A DNA stretch of 64,000 nt, from the NCBI RefSeq assembly GCF_000768355.1, contig NZ_AVPU01000010.1, positions 37,461 through 101,460 of the forward strand, given 5' to 3'. The notes beneath the pieces were generated by a model, which had not been told where the DNA came from, did not search any database, and was given only the letters and a program-made list of their open reading frames with translations. Both the position numbers and the translations under genes were made by a program. The stretch comes from Lysobacter daejeonensis GH1-9 (GTDB taxonomy: Bacteria > Pseudomonadota > Gammaproteobacteria > Xanthomonadales > Xanthomonadaceae). Below are positions 41,662 to 50,700 of the stretch, one piece after another (position 1 is the stretch's first letter; every line of letters starts with the position of its first letter).

Positions 41662-44547
41662 ATGAATTATCGCAATCCGCGTTCCGCCGTGCGGCTGGGC
41701 ATGTTGCCCGCCGGCATCGCGATCGCGCTCGCCCCGGCGTTTGCTGGCGCGCAGGAGCAGGCCGACCAGAGTGCAACCACCCTTGACCGTATCGAGGTCA
41801 CCGGTTCGCGCATCCGCGGCGCCGACATGGAAACCCAGCAGCCGATCATCACCATCGGCCGCGAGCAGCTGCAGCAGCAGGGCTTCGTTTCCGTGGCCGA
41901 CGTGCTGCAGAACCTGACCTCGGCGGGTTCGCCGGCCATTGCGCGCGGCGAAGTGCTGGCCTCGGGCGAGAACGTGGGCGGCTACTACGTCGACCTGCGT
42001 AACCTGGGCGCCCAGCGCACCCTGGTGCTGGTCAACGGCAAGCGCCTGGGCGCCACCACCGGCGGCCTGCAGGACCTGAGCCAGATCCCGATGTCGGCCA
42101 TCGACCGCATCGAAGTGCTGAAGGACGGCGCCTCGGCCATCTACGGCTCCGACGCCATCGCCGGCGTGGTCAACGTGATCACCCGCAAGCGCTTCGAAGG
42201 CGCAGAAGCCAATGCCTACTTCGGCCAGTACGGCGAAGGCGACGGCGACAAGCAGACCTACGACTTCACCATCGGCGCCGTGGGTGACCGTGGTGGCGTG
42301 ACCGCCTCGGTCGAGTACTCGAAGGAAGATCCGGTGTGGGCCAAGGACCGCTGGTACAGCGCCTCGGGCAACGCCGGTCCGAAGTACCCGGGTTCGGGTT
42401 GGAGCGTGGTCAGCCAGAATGGTTCGTTCTGCAACCCGGCAGTTTATGACTGCACGAAGTCCTCTGCCGTGTGGATGACTTACGACGGCAGCGGTGACCC
42501 GACCGATCCGGCCAACTATCGTCCGCACGCTGCCGGCGACCGCGCGAACAGCAACGAGCAGATGATGGCGCAGACCGCCATCGAGCGTCGTTCGGTGTTC
42601 GTCAACGCCAACTACGACATCGTCGACAATGTCACGTTCAACGCTGACATGCTGTACAACCATCGCTCCACGCTGCAGCAGGTGGCGGGCTACCCGTACC
42701 AGTCGCAGGCGTTTGGTACCCCGCTGTCCGGTGAGAGTGCCTTCAACCCGTTCGGCCACGACATCGAGTTCCGCCGCCGCCTGTGGGAAGTGCCGCGCAC
42801 CACCAACAGCGAGTTGGAAACCTACCGCTTCGCTGGTGGCTTCAACGGCTACTTCGAGATGGCCGGCCGCACGTTCGACTGGGACGTGGGCGCGATGATG
42901 AATCGCAACAACCTGACCAAGTTCGGTCACGGCGACATGAGCCTGCTGGCCAGCCCGCTGGCCCTGGGTCCGTCGTTCATCAATGCCGACGGCGTAGCGC
43001 AGTGCGGCACGGCAGCCAACCCGATCCCGCTGGGCACCAACCTGGGTAGCGGGGAATGCTTGCCGTGGAACCCGCTCCTGCCGTATGGCGTGGACGGCGC
43101 GGGCTCGCTGTCCGACCCGGCGCTGCAGGCGTTCCTGTTCCCGTACTACGCCGACACCGGCCGTACCACCACCACCAGCTACACCGCGAACCTGGCCGGT
43201 TCGCTGTTTGAACTGCCGGCCGGTGAACTCGGCTTCGCCGTTGGCGTGGAGCACCGCGAGGAAGACGGTCGTTTCGTGCCGGACGCCTTCAACCAGTCGG
43301 GCATGAGCACCGGGCTGCCGGCGACCACCACCCAGGGCGCCTACTCGCTCGACGAGGTGTACCTGGAGCTGAACATCCCGGTCCTGTCCGACCTGCCGTT
43401 CGCGAAGGAACTGACCTTCAACGTCGCCAGCCGCTACTCGGACTACAGCAACTTCGGCGACACCACCAACAGCAAGTTCGGCTTCACCTGGCGTCCGCTG
43501 GATGAGCTGCTGGTCCGCGGCACATACGCTGAGGGCTTCCGCGCTCCGACCATCGACAACCTGTACGGTGGCGTGGGCGGCAGCTTCGAGTCCTACACCG
43601 ATCCGTGCGGCAGCACCTCCTCGGGCAACGTCGCCGGCAACGCGGCTTGCACCAGCGCCGGTGTGTCCCCGACCTACGTCCAGCTGGGCCAGGGTGGCGC
43701 GGTGTGCACCACGTTCCCGTGCCAGACCGGCTACCAGTTCCTGTCGGGCTCCAACCCGAACCTGACCCCGGAAACCGCCGAGAGCCAGACCATGGGCATC
43801 GTGTGGAGCCCGCGTTGGGTGCAGGGCCTGGACTTCAGCCTCGACTGGTACAAGGTCACCATCGAGAACGTGATCAGCTCCGACAGCGTTGATGACATCC
43901 TGGGCGATTGCTACCGTCTGGGCATCTCGGCACGTTGCGAAGGCATCGTCCGCGACCCGGCGAGCGGTGTCATCAAGTTCATGCAGTACGGCCTCACCAA
44001 CAAGGGTGCGGTGGAAACCGAAGGCTACGACTTCGGCGTCAAGTACCGCCTGCCGGAAACCGCGTTCGGCAAGTTCAGCTTCGACTGGCAGAACAGCTAC
44101 GTCAGCTACTACCGCATCAAGGCTGATGACGCGCCGGACACCGACTGGACCAACTACACCAGCCGTGGCCCGAACTTCCGCCTGCGGTCCAACCTGGGCG
44201 TCAACTGGGAAATGGGTGCGTTTGCCGCCAAGTGGACGACGCGCTACTACTCGGGCATGAGCGAAGCTTGCACCCGCGCCGCGGAATGCACCGATCCGCT
44301 GTACTCCTCGCCGGACACCAATGCCCCGGGCAAGGTGTACCCGCTGCGCGAAGTGGGCGGCAACGCGTTCCACGACCTGCAGGTCAGCTGGAAGGCTCCG
44401 TGGAACGCCACGGTTGCCATCGGCGCCAACAACGTGACCGACCACCAGGGTCCGATCATGTTCTCGGCTCCGAACAACCAGTTCCCGTACTACGGCGGCT
44501 TCGACATCGGTCGCTTCTACTACCTGAAGTACCAGCAGCGCTTCTGA
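41662..44547 (+). CDS. TonB-dependent outer-membrane receptor
   Basis: 961 residues. A signal peptide ends in AFAGA near residue 30. A TonB-box-like LDRIEVTGSRIRG is followed by the plug (QQGFVSVADVLQNLTSAG, VDLRNLGAQRTLVLVNGKR, IEVLKDGASAIYGSDAIAGVVNVITRK). The barrel closes with the final strand FYYLKYQQRF, ending in Phe. It imports an unknown ligand with TonB-ExbBD energy. Extracellular loops hold several Cys pairs. It is the large class common in Xanthomonads. A perfect terminator follows, so the two enzymes downstream may have their own promoter or depend on read-through. Confidence 0.95.
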   Translation: MNYRNPRSAVRLGMLPAGIAIALAPAFAGAQEQADQSATTLDRIEVTGSRIRGADMETQQPIITIGREQLQQQGFVSVADVLQNLTSAGSPAIARGEVLASGENVGGYYVDLRNLGAQRTLVLVNGKRLGATTGGLQDLSQIPMSAIDRIEVLKDGASAIYGSDAIAGVVNVITRKRFEGAEANAYFGQYGEGDGDKQTYDFTIGAVGDRGGVTASVEYSKEDPVWAKDRWYSASGNAGPKYPGSGWSVVSQNGSFCNPAVYDCTKSSAVWMTYDGSGDPTDPANYRPHAAGDRANSNEQMMAQTAIERRSVFVNANYDIVDNVTFNADMLYNHRSTLQQVAGYPYQSQAFGTPLSGESAFNPFGHDIEFRRRLWEVPRTTNSELETYRFAGGFNGYFEMAGRTFDWDVGAMMNRNNLTKFGHGDMSLLASPLALGPSFINADGVAQCGTAANPIPLGTNLGSGECLPWNPLLPYGVDGAGSLSDPALQAFLFPYYADTGRTTTTSYTANLAGSLFELPAGELGFAVGVEHREEDGRFVPDAFNQSGMSTGLPATTTQGAYSLDEVYLELNIPVLSDLPFAKELTFNVASRYSDYSNFGDTTNSKFGFTWRPLDELLVRGTYAEGFRAPTIDNLYGGVGGSFESYTDPCGSTSSGNVAGNAACTSAGVSPTYVQLGQGGAVCTTFPCQTGYQFLSGSNPNLTPETAESQTMGIVWSPRWVQGLDFSLDWYKVTIENVISSDSVDDILGDCYRLGISARCEGIVRDPASGVIKFMQYGLTNKGAVETEGYDFGVKYRLPETAFGKFSFDWQNSYVSYYRIKADDAPDTDWTNYTSRGPNFRLRSNLGVNWEMGAFAAKWTTRYYSGMSEACTRAAECTDPLYSSPDTNAPGKVYPLREVGGNAFHDLQVSWKAPWNATVAIGANNVTDHQGPIMFSAPNNQFPYYGGFDIGRFYYLKYQQRF

Positions 44548-44575
44548 TCCCTCAGAGGTTCTGTGCGACACCCCG

Positions 44576-44604
44576 CCGCGGCCCCGAAAGGGGCCGCGGT
44601 TTTT
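44576..44604 (+). terminator. Rho-independent terminator after the TonB-dependent receptor
   Basis: A perfect 10-bp GC stem (44576-44585 with 44590-44599) is closed by a GAAA tetraloop and followed by five T (44600-44604). This is the most canonical intrinsic terminator in the window. Confidence 0.92.
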
Positions 44605-44668
44605 CATGGGGCCTTGGGGCGGTCGGCCGGCGGTGTGTAGGATAGGAACCGGACCACGGGGATCGACC

Positions 44669-45679
44669 ATGAAGTTGCAGGTGCCATTCATCCAACTCCC
44701 GCTGCGCTTTGACGCGGCGCGCCTCGCCGCGGAGGTCGACGCACTCGGCGAAGGTGTCTGGCGCCCGCACCCGCAGGGTTTTCCCGGTAATTCAATGCTG
44801 CCGTTGGTGGCCGCTGGCGGCGACGCGGCGAACGAGGCCTTCAGCGGTCCGATGCGCCCGACCCCCGAATTGGAGCGCTGCCCCTACCTGTGGCAGGTGT
44901 TCGCGTCCATTGGCGCCACGGTTGGCCGGAGCCGGCTGATGCGCCTCTCAGGCCACGCGGAGGTCACCCGCCACGTGGACCAGGGCTACTACTGGATCGA
45001 GCGGGTTCGGGTACACGTCCCGATCGTCACCCAGCCCACCGTCCGCTTCGAGTGCGGCGGTGCCGCGATCAACATGGCCGAAGGCGAATGCTGGATCTTC
45101 GATACCTGGCGCCAGCACCGGGTGATCAACGACGCGGAGCGTTCGCGCATCCATCTGGTGATCGACACCGTGGGTGGCGCCGATTTCTGGCGGATGGTGG
45201 CCCAAGGGCGGCCGCACAGCGCGCCAGTGCAAGGCTGGTCTCCCAGGATGGTGGCTCCCGCTGGCGACCTGCTATCGCCGTTTGCGCTGGAAACCATGAA
45301 CATTCCCGCCATCATGAGCCCGTGGGAGATGCAGTCGCATTTCGCGCTGCTGTTCAGCGAGGCATTGCCGAATCCGCAGTTGGGACGTGTGCAGCAGCTG
45401 ACCTCGGGCTTGCTGGATGCCTGGCGAGGTCTGTGGGCCCGGTTTGGCACCGACCCTGCGGGACGTTCGCACTACCAGGCGACGATGGATCGCTATATCG
45501 CCGACGTGCGCGGTCCGGCGCAGACCTTGGGGCTGCGCAATGAGATCCGCTGGTTCAGCGCAATGATGGCGATGGTCGGCAAGGCCTCGATCAACGTGGC
45601 CGGCCAGGCCCCGCCGCCCGAATACGGCGACGAACCGATCCGCTCGGGTGCTGCGGCGATGGGGGCGATGCCGCGATGA
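44669..45679 (+). CDS. Aspartyl/asparaginyl beta-hydroxylase domain protein
   Basis: 336 residues. Residues about 60-165 match the Asp/Asn beta-hydroxylase (PF05118) double-stranded beta-helix: H102 and D104 in RHVDQGYYW, H150 in WRQHRVINDAERSR, and R160 for 2-oxoglutarate. These are the Fe(II)/2OG dioxygenase ligands. Residues 170-336 form an extra domain (SPWEMQSHFALLFSEAL...) that I cannot assign. There is no signal peptide, so it acts in the cytoplasm. It overlaps the sulfotransferase gene by 4 bp (ATGA). The substrate is unknown; hydroxylation of a peptide or protein Asp/Asn is possible. Confidence 0.82.
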   Translation: MKLQVPFIQLPLRFDAARLAAEVDALGEGVWRPHPQGFPGNSMLPLVAAGGDAANEAFSGPMRPTPELERCPYLWQVFASIGATVGRSRLMRLSGHAEVTRHVDQGYYWIERVRVHVPIVTQPTVRFECGGAAINMAEGECWIFDTWRQHRVINDAERSRIHLVIDTVGGADFWRMVAQGRPHSAPVQGWSPRMVAPAGDLLSPFALETMNIPAIMSPWEMQSHFALLFSEALPNPQLGRVQQLTSGLLDAWRGLWARFGTDPAGRSHYQATMDRYIADVRGPAQTLGLRNEIRWFSAMMAMVGKASINVAGQAPPPEYGDEPIRSGAAAMGAMPR

Positions 45680-46545
45680 GTGCTTCCTTGGACCCTTTGT
45701 TCGATCGGCCGGTCTTCATCGTTTCCACCCCGCGTTCCGGATCCACCCTGCTGTTCGAGACCCTGTCGCGTGCCAAGGGCCTCTACACCATCGGCGGTGA
45801 AAGCCACCAGCTGATCGAGTCGATTCCCGCGCTGAACATCCGCAACCGCGGCTATTCCTCCAATCGATTGCTTGCCGAGGACGCCACGCCCGACGTCGTG
45901 GCTGAATTGCGCCAGCGCTTCCATTCGGCCATGCGCGACCGTGACGGCCAGCCCCTGCCTGCGGGGGCAACGCGTTTCCGCATGCTGGAGAAGACGCCGA
46001 AGAACTCGTTGCGCATTCCGTTCCTGCGCGAAGCGTTCCCCGAGGCCCGTTGGGTGTTCCTCTACCGGGATCCGCGCCAGGTCCTGGGCAGCATGATGGA
46101 GGCCTGGCGATCCGGTCGCTTCAAGACCTATGTCGGCCTGCCGGGCTGGCCGCTGCCCTACTGGGCGTTGCTGCTGACACCGGGTTGGCAGTCACTGGCG
46201 GGCAAACCGCTGATCGACATCGTGGCCCGGCAATGGCAGGTCGCCACGGATCTGTTGCTGGATGACCTGGCGGCCCTGCCGGCGGGTGCCGCCACGTCGA
46301 TTCGCTATGACGCCTTCCTGGCCGATCCGCAGCACGAGATGCAGCGCTTGTGCGAATGGCTGGGGCTTGAATGGGACCGTCCGCTGAGTGGCCCGCTGCC
46401 GTATGCCCGGCACACGGTCAGCAAGCCCGACCCGGACAAGTGGCGGGCGAAGGCCGCGGAAATCGAGCCTGCATTGCAGCGCGTGGCCACTACCGTGGAG
46501 CGTGCGGAAACGATGGCGGACGCATTGGCGACCGCCATCGCCTGA
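45676..46545 (+). CDS. Sulfotransferase family protein
   Basis: 289 residues. The 5'-phosphosulfate loop is FIVSTPRSGSTLLFETL (P19-T24), and the 3'-phosphate motif is WVFLYRDPRQVLGSMMEAW. It should transfer sulfate from PAPS to a hydroxyl or amine of an unknown acceptor. The 4-bp overlap with the hydroxylase gene implies joint translation; a plausible but untested idea is sulfation of a group created by the hydroxylase. It ends 3 bp from the convergent ppa stop. Confidence 0.87.
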   Translation: MSASLDPLFDRPVFIVSTPRSGSTLLFETLSRAKGLYTIGGESHQLIESIPALNIRNRGYSSNRLLAEDATPDVVAELRQRFHSAMRDRDGQPLPAGATRFRMLEKTPKNSLRIPFLREAFPEARWVFLYRDPRQVLGSMMEAWRSGRFKTYVGLPGWPLPYWALLLTPGWQSLAGKPLIDIVARQWQVATDLLLDDLAALPAGAATSIRYDAFLADPQHEMQRLCEWLGLEWDRPLSGPLPYARHTVSKPDPDKWRAKAAEIEPALQRVATTVERAETMADALATAIA

Positions 46546-46548
46546 CAC

Positions 46549-47097
46549 TCAGAAGTTCGGCTTGTCCGCACTATCCTCGTAGCGCTTCATCGCCTCGACC
46601 AGCACGGCCTTGGCCTCGGCGGCGTTGCCCCAGCCTTCGATCTTCACCCACTTGCCCTTCTCGAGATCCTTGTAGTGCTCGAAGAAGTGGCCGATGCGCT
46701 CCAGCCAGTGCTTGGAGACCTGTTCGATGTCGGTGATGTGCGCGTAGCCGCCGAAGATCTTCGGCACCGGCACGGCGATCAGCTTCTCGTCGCTGCCGGC
46801 CTCGTCGGACATCTTCAGCACGCCGACCGGCACGCAGCGGATCACCGAACCCGGCACCAGCGGCAGCGGCAGGATCACCAGCACGTCGGCCGGGTCGCCG
46901 TCACCGCATACGGTGTGCGGCACGTAGCCGTAGTTGCACGGATAGCGCATCGGGGTGGACAGGATGCGATCAACGAAGATCGCGCCCGAAGCCTTGTCGA
47001 CCTCGTACTTGACCGGCTCGGCGTCCTTGGGGATTTCGATGATGACGTTGATCTCATCCGGCGGGTTCTTGCCGGTGGGGACGAGGTCCAGGCCCAT
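46549..47097 (-). CDS. ppa: Inorganic pyrophosphatase (family I)
   Basis: 182 residues. The family I pattern is complete: NVIIEIPKDAEPVKYEVDKASGAIFVDRIL, MRYPCNYGYVPHT and the metal-binding GDGDPADVLVILP (D-x-D-P-x-D). Soluble, Mg2+-dependent, hydrolyses PPi in the cytosol. The ATG at 47097 has GGAG 8 nt before it. An H+-translocating PPase lies immediately upstream on the same strand, with a terminator between the two genes. Confidence 0.96.
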   Translation of the reverse strand: MGLDLVPTGKNPPDEINVIIEIPKDAEPVKYEVDKASGAIFVDRILSTPMRYPCNYGYVPHTVCGDGDPADVLVILPLPLVPGSVIRCVPVGVLKMSDEAGSDEKLIAVPVPKIFGGYAHITDIEQVSKHWLERIGHFFEHYKDLEKGKWVKIEGWGNAAEAKAVLVEAMKRYEDSADKPNF

Positions 47098-47310
47098 TGC
47101 GTGCTCCAGCTGCTGGGGGCCGCCTGACGGAGGAGGCCCGAGGGGGAAAGAGGGCGCCATTTTACGCGGGTCGCTGCTGCGACGCAGCAATGGGCTTTTC
47201 CGCATGGTCGGCGCGAGGCCAAGGGCGCACGCGTTGGACCTCGGGCCTGGGGCTGGCCCACGCGGCGCGGGCAGGGGCGGTAGTCGCGGGCCCGGCGGAC
47301 CGCCACCCAA

Positions 47311-47339
47311 AGAAAAACGGCGATCGGGGGATCGCCGTT
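47311..47339 (-). terminator. Rho-independent terminator after hppA
   Basis: On the minus strand a 10-bp stem (47339-47330 with 47325-47316, 4-nt loop) is followed by TTTTTC. It stands 70 bp after the hppA stop and separates hppA from ppa. Confidence 0.85.
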
Positions 47340-47408
47340 GAAGGCCCGGAGGTTCCCGGGCTGTCTGAAGCCCCCCGGCCCTACCGCGCCGGGGGTGGAG
47401 AGATCCAA

Positions 47409-49466
47409 TTACAGCAGCGGCACCAGCAGCAGCGCCACGATGTTGATGATCTTGATCAGCGGGTTGATGGCCGGGCCGGCGGTGTCCTTGTACGGGTCGC
47501 CGACGGTATCGCCCGTTACGGCCGCCTTGTGCGCCTCACTGCCCTTGCCGCCATGGTGACCGTCCTCGATGTACTTCTTCGCGTTGTCCCACGCACCGCC
47601 GCCGGTGGTCATCGAGATCGCCACGAACAGGCCGGTGACGATCGTGCCGATCAGCAAGCCGCCCAGCGCCTTCGGCCCCAACAGCAGGCCCACAAGCACC
47701 GGCACCACCACCGGCAGCAGCGACGGCACGACCATTTCCTTGATCGCCGACTTGGTCAGCATGTCGACGGCCTTGTCGTACTCCGGCTTGCCGCTGCCGT
47801 CCATGATCCCCGGGATGGTACGGAACTGGCGCCGCACTTCCTCGACCACCGCGCCGGCCGCGCGACCGACTGCCTCCATCGCCATCGCGCCGAACAGGTA
47901 CGGGATCAGGCCGCCGATCAGCAGGCCGATGATCACCATGTGGTCGGACAGATCGAAGCGCAGTGCCTCGGCCACCACGCCGGTGGCGGCCGCCTTGGCC
48001 GCCGCGGCCGTCTCCAGGTTGTGGGTGTAGTCCGCAAACAGGACGAGTGCAGCAAGAGCGGCCGAACCGATCGCGTAGCCCTTGGTCACCGCCTTGGTGG
48101 TGTTGCCCACCGCGTCCAGCGGGTCGGTGATGCTGCGCACCTCCGGCGGCAGCTCCGCCATCTCGGCGATGCCACCGGCGTTGTCGGTGATCGGCCCGTA
48201 GGCGTCCAGCGCGACGATCATGCCGGCCATCGACAGCATGGCCGTGGCGGCGATGGCGATGCCGTACAGCCCTGCCAGCGCGTGGGCGAAGTAGATCGCC
48301 AGGCACACCGCGATCACCGGCAGCGCGGTCGACTTCATCGACACGCCCAACCCGGCGATGATGTTGGTGCCATGCCCCGTGGTCGAAGCGGCCGCCACGT
48401 GCTGTACCGGCTTGAACTGCGTGCCGGTGTAGTACTCGGTGATCCACACGATCGCGCCGGTCAGCGCCAGGCCGATCAACGCGCAGCCGAACAGGTTCAT
48501 CGCACCCAGCGGCGAGCCGCCCATCAGCGCGGTGGTGATCGGGTAGAACGCGATCGCCGCCAGTACCGCCGACACGATCACGCCCTTGTACAGCGCACCC
48601 ATGATCGAGCCGCCGTCCTTCACCTTGACGAAGTACGCACCGATGATCGACGCGATGATCGACACGCCGCCCAGCACCAGCGGGTAAAGCACCGCGTGCG
48701 GCCCGATCTGCGTGGCCATCAACCCGCCCAGCAGCATCGTCGCAATGATGGTGACCGCGTACGTTTCGAACAGGTCCGCCGCCATGCCGGCGCAGTCACC
48801 GACGTTGTCGCCCACGTTGTCGGCGATCACAGCCGGGTTGCGCGGGTCATCCTCGGGGATGCCGGCCTCGACCTTGCCCACCAGGTCCGCGCCCACGTCA
48901 GCGCCCTTGGTGAAGATGCCGCCGCCCAGTCGCGCGAAGATCGAGATCAGCGACGAACCGAACGCCAGGCCGACCAGCGCGTGCAGCGCGTCTGCCTCGG
49001 CGTAGCCCATGTGCAGGTGCAGTACGGCGAAATAGCCGACCACGCCCAGCAGGCCCAGGCCGACCACCAGCATGCCGGTGATCGCGCCGCCGCGGAACGC
49101 CACGTCCATTGCCGGTCCCATGCCCCGGCGTGCGGCCTCGGCGGTGCGCACGTTGGCGCGCACCGACACGTTCATGCCGATGTAGCCAGCCGCACCGGAG
49201 AGGACCGCACCGATCAGGAATCCGATCGCGGTGGCCCAGTTCAACGCGAAGCCGATCACCACGAACAGCACCGCACCCGCGATGCCGATGGTCGTGTATT
49301 GGCGGTTGAGGTAAGCGCGCGCGCCTTCCTGGATCGCGCCGGCGATCTGTTGCATACGTTCGTTGCCGGCGGGTTGTGCGCTGATCCATCGCGCCGAGAT
49401 GATCCCGTACAGGATCGCAATGACGGCGCAAGTGAGCGCCAAGGTCAAACCGTACTGCTCCAGCAT
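47409..49466 (-). CDS. hppA: Membrane-bound proton-translocating pyrophosphatase, K+-independent type
   Basis: 685 residues, about 16 membrane segments. The PPi/Mg2+ site is seen in [47 protein letters not shown], and [11 protein letters not shown] is also conserved. In [17 protein letters not shown]458 takes the place of the Ala found in K+-dependent enzymes, marking the K+-independent, H+-pumping class (family rule). It pumps protons by PPi hydrolysis at the inner membrane. I took the ATG at 49466 because GGGAGGGG precedes it. The 189-base gap to the divergent gene has no further feature. Confidence 0.95.
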   Translation of the reverse strand: MLEQYGLTLALTCAVIAILYGIISARWISAQPAGNERMQQIAGAIQEGARAYLNRQYTTIGIAGAVLFVVIGFALNWATAIGFLIGAVLSGAAGYIGMNVSVRANVRTAEAARRGMGPAMDVAFRGGAITGMLVVGLGLLGVVGYFAVLHLHMGYAEADALHALVGLAFGSSLISIFARLGGGIFTKGADVGADLVGKVEAGIPEDDPRNPAVIADNVGDNVGDCAGMAADLFETYAVTIIATMLLGGLMATQIGPHAVLYPLVLGGVSIIASIIGAYFVKVKDGGSIMGALYKGVIVSAVLAAIAFYPITTALMGGSPLGAMNLFGCALIGLALTGAIVWITEYYTGTQFKPVQHVAAASTTGHGTNIIAGLGVSMKSTALPVIAVCLAIYFAHALAGLYGIAIAATAMLSMAGMIVALDAYGPITDNAGGIAEMAELPPEVRSITDPLDAVGNTTKAVTKGYAIGSAALAALVLFADYTHNLETAAAAKAAATGVVAEALRFDLSDHMVIIGLLIGGLIPYLFGAMAMEAVGRAAGAVVEEVRRQFRTIPGIMDGSGKPEYDKAVDMLTKSAIKEMVVPSLLPVVVPVLVGLLLGPKALGGLLIGTIVTGLFVAISMTTGGGAWDNAKKYIEDGHHGGKGSEAHKAAVTGDTVGDPYKDTAGPAINPLIKIINIVALLLVPLL

Positions 49467-49655
49467 GAACCCCTCCCCTAGAGTGGACACCAGGACTACG
49501 GATACTGCATCTGCGATGTGGCCGCGCGGGCAGCGTGGGGGGCCCGGCAACGGTTTGACTATGGCACAGGCGTGCGTGGGCGCGCACCTTGTGAACTCCG
49601 GGTTCAGCCCGGGCGTGCCAGCCTGCGACTTGGTTCACGAATGCCAGGAACCTCC

Positions 49656-50174
49656 ATGCCGAAGTTCCACCACGTTTTCGCCGCGCTTGCCGTGGCGGCG
49701 TCGATAGCCGCGCCCGCGCGGGCCGCCGAGCAGCGGCCCGAGATCGCCCGCGCCGTCGCCCGGCCACAGGCCACCGGTGTACAGCACACGGTGAGGACCA
49801 TTCCCGAGGCCTGTGCTCGCCTTGAGGGCGCCTTTACCGGCCAGTTGGCCGCGCCCTACCGGTTCGCGGTGGTACGCACCAGCGCGACGTGCCACCCGCG
49901 GGCCCGGTTCGTGGACGCAGCGAAAGCCCAGCCGTGGTCGCAATCGGGCTGGCTGCTCAACGACCTCGTCCGCGTGCCCAGCGCGGCCTGCCCGTCGCAG
50001 CAGGCGGTGGTGCGGGTATGGCGCAAGCCGGGCAGCGCCAGCCCGCCGGCGCTGGACGCCCAGGGCCGCGCGAGGATCTACCTGCAGGATGCGCAGAAAG
50101 AACTCCCCGCCAAGGCAGGTGCCACGCCCTTGTTTGCCGCCACCATGACGGTCGAGGGGGCCGCTTGCCGGTGA
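49656..50174 (+). CDS. Hypothetical secreted protein
   Basis: 172 residues from the ATG at 49656, which has AGGAA upstream and begins a signal peptide (FHHVFAALAVAASIAAPARA). An in-frame ATG at 49641 is an alternative. The mature part has three or four Cys (PEACARL, ATCHPRARF, SAACPSQQ, GAACR), likely disulfide-paired in the periplasm. I recognise no family. It is divergent from hppA and convergent with another small exported protein. Confidence 0.7.
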   Translation: MPKFHHVFAALAVAASIAAPARAAEQRPEIARAVARPQATGVQHTVRTIPEACARLEGAFTGQLAAPYRFAVVRTSATCHPRARFVDAAKAQPWSQSGWLLNDLVRVPSAACPSQQAVVRVWRKPGSASPPALDAQGRARIYLQDAQKELPAKAGATPLFAATMTVEGAACR

Positions 50175-50199
50175 TCGGGACCACCGGTTGACCCGATCA
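50172..50199. terminator. Bidirectional hairpin between convergent small genes
   Basis: An 8-bp perfect stem (50172-50179 with 50192-50199) encloses a 12-nt partly paired loop. It includes the TGA of the upstream gene and ends 2 bp before the convergent stop. No T-run. Confidence 0.5.
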
Positions 50200-50201
50200 G
50201 G

Positions 50202-50636
50202 TCAGGGGCGTTGATCCGCGGTGGCGGCGTCCGCGTCGGCTTCCTCACAATTGCCGGACTCGCGGTTGTACTTCTCGTACGCGGCTATTGCCGCATCGAA
50301 GGCCGCCTCTTCCTCGGGCGACATTTCGAGCATTTCGATCCTGGCCTCGCCGGGCTCCGCCATGCCCACCTCGATCCCGTCGTTGGACGCTTCCGTCGCA
50401 GGTCCGCCAGCAACGTCCTCCGCGTATTCCGAGTCGTCGGTGGGTTGGCACGAGCGCCGTGCGGGCAGCGCGACCTCGTTCGTGGAAACGTCCTTGGCTA
50501 CCTTGGTGCCCTCATGCGACGCTGCGGCGGGCAGGGTTTGCGCCGGCCGAGCCAGTGTGGCCAAGGGCCATGCAAGCGCCATCGTAAGCGCGGCAGTGAG
50601 CGGGAGGGAGGCGAGGCGGCTGTGCTGGGTCTTCAT
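50202..50636 (-). CDS. Hypothetical exported acidic protein
   Basis: 144 residues from the ATG at 50636 with a signal peptide (LPLTAALTMALAWPLATLA). The mature part is strongly acidic (EPGEARIEMLEMSPEEEAAF) and has two Cys. No domain is recognised. It ends convergent with the other small secreted protein. Confidence 0.65.
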   Translation of the reverse strand: MKTQHSRLASLPLTAALTMALAWPLATLARPAQTLPAAASHEGTKVAKDVSTNEVALPARRSCQPTDDSEYAEDVAGGPATEASNDGIEVGMAEPGEARIEMLEMSPEEEAAFDAAIAAYEKYNRESGNCEEADADAATADQRP

Positions 50637-50700
50637 GACGGCCAATTCTTCCGTGGGACGACGGACACTACCGTTTCAATGGATGACTGCCTAGTGCTGA

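Noticed and set aside
41644..44691. An antisense frame of over 1000 codons opposite the TonB-dependent receptor.
   Set aside because: Shadow of a real gene: Val/Gly/Arg/His-rich with no domain, while the receptor has full plug and barrel motifs.
47097..49481. A long antisense frame opposite hppA.
   Set aside because: Extreme His/Arg/Gln/Asp repeats are an artefact of reading the complement of membrane-protein codons.
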